The notes under the pieces: generated by a model
The model's input: only the letters and a program-made list of their open reading frames with translations
What the model was told of the DNA's origin: nothing
Databases searched by the model: none
Translations under genes and position numbers: made by a program
Source of the DNA: Pelargonium tetragonum
Taxonomy: Eukaryota; Streptophyta; Magnoliopsida; Geraniales; Geraniaceae
Length of the DNA: 64,000 nucleotides
Direction of reading: 5' to 3'
Assembly: GCA_036897445.1 (NCBI GenBank)
Contig: JAYMTL010000061.1
Coordinates: forward strand, 1-64,000
Shown: positions 1 through 12,500 of the stretch, one piece after another
Layout of the letters: every line of letters starts with the position of its first letter
Numbering within the stretch: position 1 is the first letter of the stretch

Positions 1-2009
1 TGAACTTTAAGAAACTGAAAATCACTTCAATTAAAAATTTTCAAGTCCTTATACAAGTTTTTTGCAAATACGTTTAGTTCAATAAAGAGTTTAATAACTC
101 TATCTACTCTTTCTAATCTCTAACCAGTATTCACTACCCATAAAGTTTAATAGTCTAGATTTGACAGTAGAGGGACTAACTTATCTCGGCTTAGTTCAAA
201 GTTTATACTGGAATTCGTAGAAGACTTTCTTCTTAAAAGGCATAGAACAGCACTTAAAATTAGGAAATGGGGTTTCGAATCATATCTCACACTTAATTCT
301 TACTGGAGATAAACGAAGTTAAAAATACTACATAAGATAGGAATGCTTATGCACTCTTGGGTTGAAAAGGCTTTCCTGCAAAGCAAAGAAAGTGAAAACT
401 CTGGAGATACAGAAAAAAGGGGTTGATATACTTCTAAAAGACTTGGTTTTAGTTAACCGGGAAGTGCTCTATACTGAGATATTTTTAATATTAATCTTTA
501 GTGTACTTGATATTCCATCTAAATCTAGTTATAAAGAGGTGCAGGACTTTTCCAGTTAAATTTAATACAGACATTTATGCCTTTGCAATCTACGGGCATC
601 CTACTACTTATATAATACTTTCCGAAATCGAGAACAGAAATTGTAGGGTAGGTTTCTTTTCTAGAGATTCCGTTAATTTGTGGAATAAAATTAGATTTAG
701 ACAGTCTCTCTTATTGGCAAGGAAATCCTACTGGCCCAAAATTTTTAGTAATAAGTGATAGAGGAGACGGGAAGATTTTAATGTTTTAATGAAGGAACTC
801 CTGTTTTATTAGCCAACCCCTTGGAAATTCTACACCAAAAATAGGGCCGAAATAAAAAGTGGATTTTTTAGTAATAGTTCAAAAGTATACGCTTTAAAGC
901 GCTAAGTAGCCACCCCGATAAATGTAAAGACAAAGTCTTATTATAACAATTGAAGTATCCGGAGAATACCTTTATAATAAAGTTGAAGAAGCACCGGCTC
1001 AGGGAAACCCGCGAAGGACATCTTATAAAACTTAAAAGCTAGAACTCGTCCTAACACAAAATCTTAATTATAGTTTTCTAACTCTTACGCTAAACACTAA
1101 GGTTTAGGCATGACATTTCTACACGGAATTCTAACTTCTAAAAAGGAGTTTTTTATGTCTCACATTTTTAAAGTAGCACGCAGTAAAGCTCTGATTATAA
1201 GGAATCCCGCGACTTTCTTCGAGAAGTATTCGATACTAGTTTTGAGATAAAAAGCTCAGTAATTGCTCAGTAAAAGTCTAATTCAATTTTTTCTTTGTTT
1301 GCAACTACCTGTTAAGTTCTGTTATTTAGTATTTCTCTCGAGCCCTACTAAAAAGATAAGAAAGGCAGAATTAAAGACTCTAGCTCTTGTAGAAGAATGT
1401 GTTGGAGGTAAGGAGGACTGAATTCTTTTACTTTATTATATTATTCATTTTTTGTTGCACAGTAATTTGTTTTGGATCAAGATTGAGTTCTAGGATATTT
1501 CTATTCTATGTTAGTCCATACGGCAGCCCACTACTGTCAGAGTTTCCTTTTGTCAAGTCTAGCATATCCCTACGAGCCCCTTTTTATACACTGTACCAAG
1601 CTTAGCGTGTGGCCCTTCCAGGAACCCTATAGGCTCTCTTTAAAAATCTAACGCTCAGTACTTATAAGCCTAAGTGATGCTTAATTTCTATAAAAGAACC
1701 CTAGTAAAACAAAGATATCCTATAATTAACTGGGTCTGACAACTCTATATCCTGAGCAATAGGAAGCTTGAAGTTATATTATCCCCGTAAAAATCGAACG
1801 CGAAATAGGTCAAAAAAAACACCTTACGAAGTACCTAAACCGCAAATAAATGACATTTTAGATAGAAACTTTTTTTTTAGAACAATTCCTTTTTGAAATT
1901 TCTTTAGAGCTAGACTTCTTGCCTTATAATTATAAGTCTTATAGTGTATTGAGTCTACCTACTTACATTATAACATAACCACCAGCATCAAGGGGGAGGA
2001 TACTCTTAT
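1..2009. other. Gene-free AT-rich DNA, left end
   Basis: No protein or RNA gene is recognised here. Short open frames (for example 501-758, 85 codons) show no family motif and are no longer than expected by chance in DNA this AT-rich. The stretch carries scattered copies of the GG...CC short palindrome motif, for example GGAATCCC at 1201-1208. The last 20 bases hold a purine run, AGGGGGAGGA at 1991-2000, which may belong to the LTR-like element that follows. Confidence 0.6.
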
Positions 2010-2171
2010 TGTTAGTTGTTAGAGTTATTCTATATGGATATAGAAGAGTATAGGAGTTATATTATATATCTATGAATTAGTACTAGTATCCTATCAGGCT
2101 TAAGTCTTAGTAGTTGTATTACTCTATAGTCTTATTAATAGTTATAGATAGTGTATAGATACTTTCTAACA
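2010..2171 (+). mobile_element. Possible solo LTR of a Ty1/copia-like element (fossil)
   Basis: A segment of about 155-162 bp opens with TGTTAG (present twice, at 2010 and 2017) and closes with CTAACA at 2166-2171. It thus has the TG...CA inverted ends of a long terminal repeat. A G-rich purine tract lies about 10-20 bp upstream, where copia elements carry their second-strand primer. The interior is TA-rich and lacks the GG...CC motif found on both sides. No internal coding region is visible next to it, so if real it is an old solo or end fragment, clearly not a whole element. Six-base inverted ends at this spacing can occur by chance, and I found no second copy in the window. LTR insertions are known in large plant mitochondrial genomes and in nuclear DNA, so this does not settle the compartment. 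Confidence 0.3.
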
Positions 2172-2542
2172 CCCATCTGCTTTTTATGACTTACTACTTC
2201 TCTCTAAATGACTTGCTGTTTTTGCATGACTTCTTGTTTATTGAGTTAAAGCTTTCTTAGGAGTTTTAGGAAGAATAGATACCCATTATGGGAGAGAGAC
2301 TTACCTAATAGCGGATATAGGGATTCCTCTTGTTCTAACGGTAGGTATTATAGTTGTATTCCATTTAGAAAGGAAAGGAATATTGGAGTTTATAGCTAAT
2401 GTATTCTATAGTATATTTAGTTACTCTTCTTAGATATTATTATTTAGTTAATGAAGTTCTAGTAATGCTCTAAGAAGTTAGTTGTATTTATAGTCTTTCT
2501 TTTTTAAGTATATTCCTCATGCTCCCTGTATTTATCGTACAA

Positions 2543-2559
2543 AGAGGTAAGCTTGCTTA
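2543..2559 (+). repeat. 17-bp dispersed direct repeat, copy 1
   Basis: The 17-mer AGAGGTAAGCTTGCTTA is also present exactly at 32749-32765, about 115 bp upstream of the Phe anticodon arm. It contains the hairpin-like core TAAGC-TT-GCTTA. The match does not extend into the flanks. In this AT-rich window one or so shared 17-mers is close to chance, so it is recorded only as a possible dispersed unit. Confidence 0.3.
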
Positions 2560-4405
2560 GAAGATAATAAATGCATCCTTCTACCGGACCGGCACGTAGT
2601 AAGGGAGGGGAAATGTATGAGAAATAGTTAACCCCGCATAATAAACCTATTACAAGAAAAAAGGACTTAAGAATTCAATGGGATTTCCTAAAGGTTTTTT
2701 TGTTACATCTTACTCATAAAACGTGGAATTTCATATATTCTAATTTATTAAAAGGCCTTGGAACCTTTACTATGCTTTAGAATTCCTTATTTTTCTATTT
2801 CATTTATTCAGGATAGAATACTCTAAAGATAGCAGAACAAGGATAAATTACAACACCCAAATAGAATTTAACTACAAAGTTTAAGATTAGAAGACTTTAT
2901 AAAAAAGAAAAGGACTTGAAAACTTTCCCAGGTCACCTAATATCCCATATAAATATAAAAGAGAAACTACACATTTGGTAAATACTTCTAAAGATTCTAA
3001 ACCTGATGTATTAGAGCAATAACAAAATTGTATGAGCTTAATATCCTTAAATATCCTAAGCCCTTGAACGAAAGGGGGACGGACAACCTAGGTAAACAAC
3101 CACTTTATATTATAAGAAATTCAGGGATAAAAAAATCAAACCTTAAATTCAATTAACAGGAAAGCCCTTTAGCATTAATACCTGGATTAGTTATACACTT
3201 AAGGGTTGGTTTTTAGATTTATAAACGGGAATCCCTTTACATAATAAGCACTGGGCCTGCGTAATCCTGGAATTAAGTATCCTTGTATGAAAGCCCGCTA
3301 GTCTGAGTTTAACAACCTTTTGGCTCCTACCTACATAACTAATTTATAAAAATATCCGCAATAAAGTAGAAATCCCGAACGTTAGGACTAAAAAACTCTT
3401 GGTAAAAAAATTCTAGGAGATAGACAAGACTTTACATAAAACTAAGAGCTCCTATTTACCGCGGAATGCTTATTGTATTTGTTTCTGGGTAAACTTTTCT
3501 TTTAGAATATCTGGGGCTATTACAATTTCAATTTTAAATAGAAAAACACTTCTAGACGAAGCTCGCAAGTCCGTGACAAAATAAAACTTAGATTCTAGTA
3601 GTGTCTGGTCTATTCCGCTAACCAAAAATACAACAAGGAACTTTGCTTGCATGAATAGATTAAAAGAGTTACCCTCTATCTTGGCGAAACGGCTCCCGGG
3701 TTTAAAAGTGTTTAGAAAATTGTAGGTTTTGGTCAATTAAAGAAGAAATGCTTTAGAATCAAGTACTCACTTAGTAGAAGAATGTGTAATATTCCTAGTT
3801 ATTAATAAAGTAGACCTTGCCTCGCAAAATCCCTTCCGAAATCCAGTGAAAGTGAATTCAGGTATCACCCGAGACTCTATCATTTTTTGTGAAAACGTTC
3901 AGCTTCAAATGAAAAAGACTTGGGTTCAAGTCCTGTTATATTAGTTCCTCCTTGCTATGAACCTCCTTTACTGAAATTCTCCTCATAATCATAATAAAGA
4001 GAAGCGGTTTAGCCGTCCGCCAAAAGGGAATACTTATATATTATACTAAAGAACTTTAGAAGCGCTTCGCAGGGACATGAGTCCTTTTTTACAGAAGAGT
4101 AAGCGAATCCGAATGCACCTTAACAAAAAAAAGGAGTAACTAGAAGTTTTGTACTAAATCTATTTGTTAGTAGCACTTGAGACATCTTAACTATGTAAAT
4201 TTACTTTTTACTCAGATCAGCCTATTCCTTAGAAAAATTGACTTGTTAAAAGTACTTAATTTTAAAAGGGAATCCCCGTAAAAGCAAAAATGCAAGGGCT
4301 CTCTATATGATATAACCTACTTTCTACTTTATTTTCCAAGTCCGAACTCTTATTAACCTTGTTTCTTTGTTTCTTTTGAAAGCCAAGACATTCTAGCAAG
4401 TAAAA

Positions 4406-4421
4406 AAAAAGGATCCTTTTT
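4406..4421. repeat. 16-bp perfect palindrome, A5-GGATCC-T5
   Basis: This is one of the cleanest examples of the recurrent motif: five A, then GGATCC, then five T, which reads the same on both strands. As RNA it would form a short hairpin. The design of a G/C palindromic core with an A-rich left flank and T-rich right flank recurs in weaker form throughout the window. It has no attached gene and no obvious role as a terminator, because no gene lies upstream. Confidence 0.6.
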
Positions 4422-5973
4422 GGATTCTATTCATTTGAAAAGGACTCAAGTTATTATCTAATCTTCCTTTTATCCTCAGTTTAGGTCCCTCCATATAAGG
4501 TGGTTTTATTCAGGGCTTCCAGAGCCTTTATTTCCTATATAATTTTTCATTACTTATATATTTTTGGCTTTCCTAAACTAAAGAAGTGCATTCCTTGTTG
4601 TTATTTCCTTATATTCTGGAGCTACTTTACGGACTAGTAAGAAGCCTTTTTGTTAATGAACTTCTCCTAAGGATTTTGAAGTACATATTCCCCTTTAAAT
4701 AGATATTAGATTGGAATTATTGACCGGATTATAGGAGCAAAAATAGGCTTAGATATGAAATTTCTCGTGATTCTAGATAGCTTACTTTCAAATTGCCTAG
4801 TAAAGCAAACTAATACCACCGGGATGCGCGCTTAATTGGAACAACAAACTTGACCTCGGCAAAAGTTTCATTTTTATAATTTTTATAAATTTACTATGAA
4901 CAGGATTGAACCTAAGGTCACTACTTCCAAACACACTTTGACTTAACGCTAATTTAGTTGAGTAGTATGTTAATAAAGAGCTTACTAGCGTCCTCTTTTC
5001 CTAAATTTTAAGAGCATGAATAAACTAAAAAACTCTTTATCTAGGTGATTTTAACGCCCCCTTTTGTCGTAGCTATAGCTCGGAAATCTGAAGTTTATAG
5101 ATTCAAGCCTAAGATTTCTTTATTGATTTCTCTTAGCCCTTTTTTCGTGAAAATATCTTTGGTAATTAAGTATTACCTTAACGAATTCGGTATCCATTCC
5201 CCAAATTCCCTTAAAGTTTTGCTTAGAAAAAGAAGGGTCTAATTTTGTGTTAAAGAGCTATTCTAAAGCCTTTTCTGCGCTCTATAGCAGTACTCGGGTT
5301 TATCTTTTTGAAATTAACTCTTTTATTTAAAATGTTCCGTTACTTTCTATAGCAATTTGGAGGCCCCTAGTTGGGAAAAGTAAATGCTATAGATCTGGTA
5401 TAAAAAACCACTTTCCCGCTATCTTATAAGTAGTAATTGAGTCGAAGCAAGACCCCACTTGCAATATAGAAAAGGGCTCTAATCCAATACTAGGGCAGGC
5501 GAAAGGCTCGAGTTTAAGGGGCATACCAGAAAGGTGACTAAGGGTCTTTCTCTAGGCTATGCGTGCAACTAGTACAGTTAAGTTTAAAAGACACTTGTTT
5601 TGCAAGGAAAAATTCTCGTGAATACGCAGACTTTGGAACAAGATATGTACTCTTTACAAAACCCAGGGAATAAGGAAGAAACGAGATAAGTCTTACAAAA
5701 AGTCTTAGGCGGGATATACTTACCAGTAGTAAAAAGGGGCGGTGCCCTATGAAAAGTGCAAATAAATAAGATAAGGGGAAACAATAAGGAGTCTCCTTGA
5801 GTTTATAAGAAAGAGAGTAGGCTCAAGACTAAACCACTTCGTTATAGTAAAGATTTAATCTCGGAGTTCCCTCTTAAAGGGTTTTTGTAATAGGATATGC
5901 GCAATTTGGTTGCTTTTTCTTAAGGATCCCCGTGCTTTTAACCCCTAGGTTAAAAGACTATAAATAGAAAAAA

Positions 5974-5983
5974 AGGAATTCCT
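5974..5983. repeat. 10-bp perfect palindrome AGGAATTCCT
   Basis: A core variant of the window-wide GG...CC motif with AATT at its centre, preceded by an A-run. Related near-copies lie at about 18733, 19188, 28158 and 61131. It is short enough to arise by chance singly. Its interest is membership of the over-represented family. Confidence 0.5.
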
Positions 5984-8010
5984 GTTAAGAGCAGAATAAG
6001 GATGAGTCGTTATCATCTATACAAATAGGGGTAATCAGAACCTCTTAAAAAGTTTCTCGACTTTTCTCTAAAACCCGAAAGGAATACTTGTAGAGTTCTA
6101 CCTAAAATTTTTACAGGAACAGCTAACTCTATTTTTTTAGGATTTGACTTCCCTTGTTAATTAAAAATCAGAAGCGGGACTCCTTTAGGAAAGATTTTCT
6201 TCTTTGACATCTCGTACCTTCTAAAGAACTCCGAGGAAACCTCTATTAATCTAATCCTGTCCCGGGTTTTAGCTGAAGTCAAAATGTCTCTAACTTTCGG
6301 GAACATTTATTGGTAAACGTGCGTACTGAGAAGACTTATGCTATTCTACCTGTTCTGCTGACTGAGCAACCTTTGAATGCCTTTTTCTCTTAGAAAGAAG
6401 TCTCTACAGCAAATTCTAAGGCAATTTTCTTTCGTGCGTAAGAGTTTTGCCTTCTTAAATTATTACACGAAAGGGCTTTTATAAGATTAAAAATGAATTT
6501 ACAACTGCCCTTTGTAAAGCCCCTACTCCTAATCTAAGAATTTCTAAGATTTATAGTATACTATTCCTACCGGATTGTCTGCTCAACGGTATTTAGATCT
6601 AAATTATCTAACAGGCCCCTCGATTGAGGCATTACTTTCAATTGATAAATAATTATTAAAATTGGGAGCTATAATAAAAAAAACAACACGGCATGTAAAA
6701 TGCAGTATATACAAGGAGGATATGTCTAGTGTCTTAATTGTAGGCAGAAACTTTGATTTTAGTAGAAGAGAGGCGCTTTCTCTTTTCTACATACAGGCAG
6801 TAGCATAGTCGGAAAGCAGCTGAAGTTTTTCCTTTTTATTAGTAGGGCTTACTTTTCTAAAAAGGAGCTCCGGGCATTATTTATAGCGGAACTTTTTTGT
6901 ATTTATTTTTACTCAAAAGGGTTTGAGCCAGTATTTATATTATTAACTTCTAACACAAGGTTTAATTAAAACCTTGATAGCTTGCGTATTTCTGTAAATA
7001 CCTTAGAGAGGATCCCTGATTTATATCTAAAAAAGAGTAGGGTTTGGATTTCCCGATTTTGAGTATTCTTTAATTCCCTTTAGGCCCCGTGTATCATTAA
7101 GAGAAACTAAATAGATTGAAAAACTCTTTAACAGACCCGCACTCCCTTTAGGAAATTCAGGGGGCTTACTTGCTTGTTGTTTAAGATGGCCTACCCCTAT
7201 CCTTGTTATCCTCCTAAATTAGACTTTTTATTTTAAGTAAATAGTTTTCGAATGCTAAGGTGTGAATCTGCTTTAAGGAGAACAATGTCAAAGCTTATAT
7301 AAATTCTTGCTCTGGTTATACCCTCTTGTTTATAAAAGCAAGTACTTTTTATCCTGTCTGAGCCATTTTATTTGTAGGAAAGAAGATTTGAGGAATAGAG
7401 TTGCAATTAGAATCTAGCACGCTTAAGCTTAAGTTTTTATATGAATTATATAAGTTAAAGCCTCGTATTTAGTTGCTATGCTTTGTTTAATTTGAGAGCG
7501 CAAGAGTAGAACTTAAAAGACAGAACAGGTTCTAATTAGTTAACTTAATTAAGGGTTTAAACTGTTACTTTTATTTATAAATAATAGCGACTTTAAAGAA
7601 TCCTTTGTGATTTTTGTCTATGAGAGATACAAACCATAGCGCACACGAAGGCTTGCTTAGTTGCTACATATTTAGCTTTTAGCAAGTGGACACCCTATTA
7701 TGAGAGTCCCGCGGAAAACGGGTTTTATTGAAAACCTTGTAAATAAAATACAGGAGAGTCCTAACTTAAATTTAGTACAAGTAAAGCTGAAGCCCTTATA
7801 ATTTATATCATTATTACAGATGCCTAAGGGTTTGGTCGCTTAAAAAAAGGATTTCTAGTGGCGTGGTTTATAGAAGTCTCAAGAGGATCCGGAAGCAGAG
7901 GGGGGTATCCTTATTAAGGATACCCCATACCAAGTTACAAAAGTAATAACTTTAAAAAATCCCTTTACTTAGCCTAATACTAAAAAAGCAATAAGTATAG
8001 TGTAAAAAAT

Positions 8011-8025
8011 CTCAGTAGTACTGAG
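8011..8025. repeat. 15-bp palindrome with a single central base
   Basis: CTCAGTA-G-TACTGAG is a perfect inverted repeat of 7 bp around one G. It lies in gene-free DNA between GG...CC motif copies. Seven-base arms are expected many times by chance in 64 kb, so no function is inferred. Confidence 0.4.
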
Positions 8026-9510
8026 TTAGAGCCGGTTGTTAGACAAAGTACAAAAATGAAACATTAAACTTAGCACTCCTAATTAGAGGAGAATATTCAT
8101 AGCCAAACTTAAGAAGTCCCCCGAAGTATTAAAGGTTGAGGAGTTAAAGGATAATGCGAAACAAAGGAGCCCCTTAATAAAAAGGGAAACTTGCTCTAAA
8201 TATGATTGCTTGTTGTGGCAAACACTTTAGGAGTCTATAGGCTTGAAATTGCTGCATTATAAGATATACAACGTACCCTATAATTAAGTAAAGATGTAAA
8301 ATACTCGCTATATAATTAGAATTTGAGGGGTATAAAGCTTCTCTAGGGGCTCCTTTCATATTCCTCTAAAAAGTCTCCTTTTGCCACACCTTATCAGCAA
8401 TCCTTTCATCAGAGGATCCCTTTTTTTGCTTTCGTAAACCAAGTTTTTACTCTAGCATTTCTCGGGTTTCTTAGGAAATTACTATTGCGCTATCAGGCAC
8501 AGCAGGTTTTCTTCATATTCAGCATTTTACAAGGATTTCTTTACTCTTATAAGAATTACAAGTTATAAAAAACCTCAATTACAACTAAAATCAGAATCTA
8601 AGTCAACTTCTTCCATTCTAAGGCCCGCTATCGAAAATGCTACGAAATTCCTTATCTAGGAAGCCCTCAAAGTATAGAGCTCTTAACATATTTACTACCC
8701 TCATGAATAAGTTTTCTTAACTATAAATTTAGTTTAACTGTTCAATCCTCAGAATGCGACATAGCATAATGTAAGAATTTCAAACATATTTGTATATTGT
8801 GCCGTTTATAGACAAAGTTAAGGGTTGAGTCCTATAAAACTAAGATAGTTATAGTGTTGTTACCTAGTTAATAGAGCTTTTCGATACACTTAAAGCTATA
8901 ATATAAACAAGTAAGCCTCTAACCCGAGCTCTCCTTGGGCCATCAAAGCGTACTCTAAAAAGCAATTGGGTACCGGGAAAACTCCTATAGAACAGAGGAA
9001 TCGTGCCCTTTTTTACATAACAAGTCTTTATCAGATTATACTCCTTTTTGACTTTAAATTCAACTTTTATCCTGGTATTCTTCTAGCCAAAGCTTACTAA
9101 ATGAACGAAGAAGTACCCGTATAACATATATATACATATATTTCAACTAAAAACTTCTGGATACGAGAGATCTTCTATCCTACCTTAGTAAGTAATAGCC
9201 TTCCCTTTTTATTGAAGTAAAATGTTATTGCTGCTCAATTGCGTAGGACTCGGCTAACTAATAAAGGTGCAACTTTTCTTGTTTATTGTTATATACTTTT
9301 GAATTCCCTTAAATATTTATATCTTTTTGTATAGAACCCGCCATGTAAAAATGCCTAAGAGAGGCACCTATGCGATTTGTTTTATTATAAGATTCTCCTA
9401 GCACCTCCTTTGCTCTTTGACCCGGATCTCCACTATTTATAAATGAGTAAATCAACCAATTCACCAGGATTTCTATAATTAACTTTTGAACAATCAACCG
9501 CTCAAAAAGA

Positions 9511-9537
9511 ATGATTATCAGAAAGAGAGATAATCAT
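9511..9537. repeat. 9-bp inverted repeat with 9-base spacer
   Basis: ATGATTATC at 9511-9519 is matched by its exact complement GATAATCAT at 9529-9537, across a purine-only spacer. It could fold as a hairpin in RNA or single-stranded DNA. I estimate that several 9-bp hairpins of this kind are expected by chance in this window, so it is listed as a structure and not as a regulatory site. Confidence 0.35.
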
Positions 9538-12500
9538 AGGACTCCATTCTTGCTTGTTTTACTACTTTTTATACAACCTATTACCTCACGAATCAGAGGG
9601 TTCGCACTCCCCACCTTTTATATAGTGTCTTTATATAAAAGTCGACTTAATTGATGAAGAGGTATTTAGTTCTTTTTACTTCTTTCTGGAAACAGCGAAG
9701 TCTCTCGGTTTATAGTTTGGTATTTAGGACTTTTATATATTCTATACTTTGAAAATGTACACATTAACTCAGACAATAGATCCCAACAAGGGAGCTTTTA
9801 TATAGGGCGGGTACTATGTAGTGTATCTAAAAAGCTTGCCTAGAAATTATTCGTAAAAAGGATTTTTCTTGGGCTTCTTATTCTTTATATTATATCTATT
9901 TGCTTGCCTTTAATCTTAACAAAAGAGCTAACTTCCAAAAGAAAAGTATCTGAGATTGGAGATGAAACCAAGGAACCCCGAGCTTACTATCCAGAATGTC
10001 ATTTATTAATCAGGTACTAAGTAAGTAGCCAATACGTTTTTTTTAGGCTTATAGAGTTGAGATTTCCTTTGTTTTAGAATCCCCTTCTTTTAGAAACTGC
10101 TTTGCTTGTCAAATTCCTGCCTAGTTAAGCTAACCCCTAGGAAAATAAAATACCAAATGAATTAATTTATTACCTTATGATTTTATTTGCTATATTTTTT
10201 CTTCCTAAAAGCCCCGTTTATTTTTCCGCACTACCGCACTAGAGAAGCCAAGGGTTTAAAAAGCCAAGGCGAGAGAAATCCGTAAGTAAATCTAGTTTTG
10301 TACATAAATCTTCTACAAATTTTTATTACTATAAGCTATGGAGTTTACCCTTGTTAATATAGCTATTCCTATCAATAGAAGCCTAAAATTACCGATTATG
10401 GCAATACAAATAGAATTCTCAGGTGTTTTTGAACCATCCCCAGAAGAATCTAACCAATAAAGTATGACTAAGTATACCTAATGTTTTAGGGGTTCTCCTG
10501 TAAACACTTAAAAGTCTTGAGGAGTTCTCATATTGACCGATGGGTAACTACTACTGGGTATTACAAAAAATGGCTTGTTTAGTGGAATTGAAAATGTTTA
10601 AACTTTTGAGTCTACCTTTACTCTAAGTATACCTCTTCCTTCCTAACTACTACAATAAGATATAGGAGCGACTTCCGTGTCATAATTTAGTACAAGGGAT
10701 TCTTTGAGATTAATTGCTTTTCTAGCTGCGTTTGAACTAAATAGTTTATCAATTAAGGATATTGTCTAACTTCTTTATTCCCACGATTCCCATGAAGAAC
10801 AAGTATTCCCAGACAGATACCTTAGTTTACTCATAAATTTGCGACATAAAATTAAGAGGAATCCAAATGTTTCTAATTCTGCTGCGAGAGTTTGCGCTTC
10901 AACTCTACAGGAAGCCACCGAAGAATTGGATAAAGGATCTCCTACATAAGGCAATAAGGCAGAACCGACAAGCTCAACTATACTTGAACAAGGCAGCCAA
11001 CTTTATACTTTTCAGCTTTTTATAGTTACAAACGCAGTTATTACAGAAGTTAGAGTTTAGGGGGAAGTAAAACCCAAGCATTGAATACTGGTGTAATAGC
11101 AGGGGCTGGCCGCAATCCACATAAAGTGTAAAAAGGATCCCCTGTAGTGTAGATCCCGTATATCTGGAGATACCCAGCGGTGCTCCTTTGAAACTTTTGT
11201 AATTCTTTGGATAACCTTTTAATTTATGGCTAATAAGAGCTTTATTCTTTTATTATGAAAACTTTAGACTTCCTGTTTGCTTAGACAACGAGTCAACCCA
11301 AAAATGAAAAAACTATCTTTGGTTTTATACTGGGCAGGGAATTAAGATAGAACTCCTGCTTACCAGAGCAATAAGTGACTCCCCTATTCTTGGATTCACG
11401 CTTGTCTAAAGTCTACAGGATACTCTTTAAAGGGACCTCGGGATCTACTTTATTTCTAAATTTTCAATCGCCTAGCTGTGCTCTTATATAAAATAGAAAA
11501 GGCTATTATATATATAAAGAAATATGTATGCTTATAAAAGGGCTCGAGCTTTTTTATCCTCATAATAAGAAAATCGAAAGAATACTTTAAAGACCGGGCA
11601 TTACCTCACCTGCGACCTGCGGTCTAGAGAACTTAAATATTCATATACTTTTAAGAGTTATATTACACCCGCGTTTCTTTTTATTATAGGTATCCCGACT
11701 CTCTATCCCTGGAAAAACCTTTCAAGTATTATTTTTCAGAGTTTTGCACTAGCGCTTTCTTATGCTCTGTATAGGCATGCCTTCAGTTTTATTAAGTACG
11801 AATTGCTAATTAAGGAATCCCCTTTATAGACTCCCGATTCAGCAAGGCTTCTATTATGATTTATATACTTACTAGGATTTTTGATTGTTAACAACGGGAC
11901 TTTCTAGATAAATAAAGGAGGCTTTAACATAACAAATTCAAAAAGATTGACTCTAAAGAGTTCATCGCACACAACTGAAAGTTCTTCCTATTTTCCAATT
12001 ACGACTAAACTAATGAAAAGCCACTTTCGGTAAGTTATAGTATAAATCTACTGAGTAAAGACCCTAAAAATTCCTAAAGCAAAAAACTTACCTTATGGAG
12101 AAAACTCCTGCCACCTTTATTAAAGAAGGGGCCCTAGTTATAAAGGTGTTTATTACTTAACATCGTATATATTTTACTTGGATCCAACCGGAATTACTAA
12201 CAGCGAGGAGTTCCTTCTATTCTGAAGCTTAGGAGTATCCTTGCTTTCTAATAGAAGCATTCCTGAATCACACTTTAGATGGGGCTCTAAGATTATGGTA
12301 GACATGCCTTGATAGGATTCCCCGCACCTTTTTGAATAAAATTCACAGATAAGTTTTTCAAGGATAACAAATTACAGCAAATTTAAATGGATGCTCCCCG
12401 AAGTATTACCCATTCCAGAAAGAGGAGAGGCCTAAGTTAAGGCCCCCTAGAATTATAGCTTCAGTTCTACTATAACCCTTTTGTAATAAAGTGTACCACC

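Larger units (their letters stand above)
2172..9510. other. Gene-free DNA dense in short GG...CC palindromes
   Basis: I see no gene in this stretch. It shows the short palindromic motif well. Examples are GGATCC inside a 16-bp perfect palindrome at 4406-4421, AGGAATTCCT at 5974-5983, and roughly ten variants between 7700 and 8425, nearly all with A-rich left and T-rich right flanks. A tRNA T-arm-like string sits near 3905-3920 and another on the minus strand near 4905-4920. Neither has a convincing anticodon arm at the right distance, so they are not called. The interval just after 2171 (to about 2325) is poor in the motif. Confidence 0.5.

Noticed and set aside
1389-3787. Shared 14-mer GTAGAAGAATGTGT at 1389-1402 and 3774-3787
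   Set aside because: Dozens of shared 14-mers are expected by chance in a window this AT-rich.
3880-3925. His-like GTG anticodon loop followed by GGGTTCAAGTCC T arm
   Set aside because: The T arm is about 20 bases too far from the putative anticodon, its stem has only two firm pairs, and no D arm or acceptor stem can be drawn.
4900-4990. Minus-strand tRNA-like sequence with GGTTCAATCC and five pairable acceptor bases
   Set aside because: The T loop is one base short and no anticodon stem pairs around any of the candidate loops.
8020-8045. GAGCCG string as a possible group II intron domain V
   Set aside because: The complementary half and the AGC/GTACGGTTC-type pairing of domain V are absent.
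9511-9537. 9-bp hairpin as a regulatory or terminator element
   Set aside because: Several 9-bp hairpins with short loops are expected by chance in 64 kb of this composition, it has no T-run after it and no gene precedes it.
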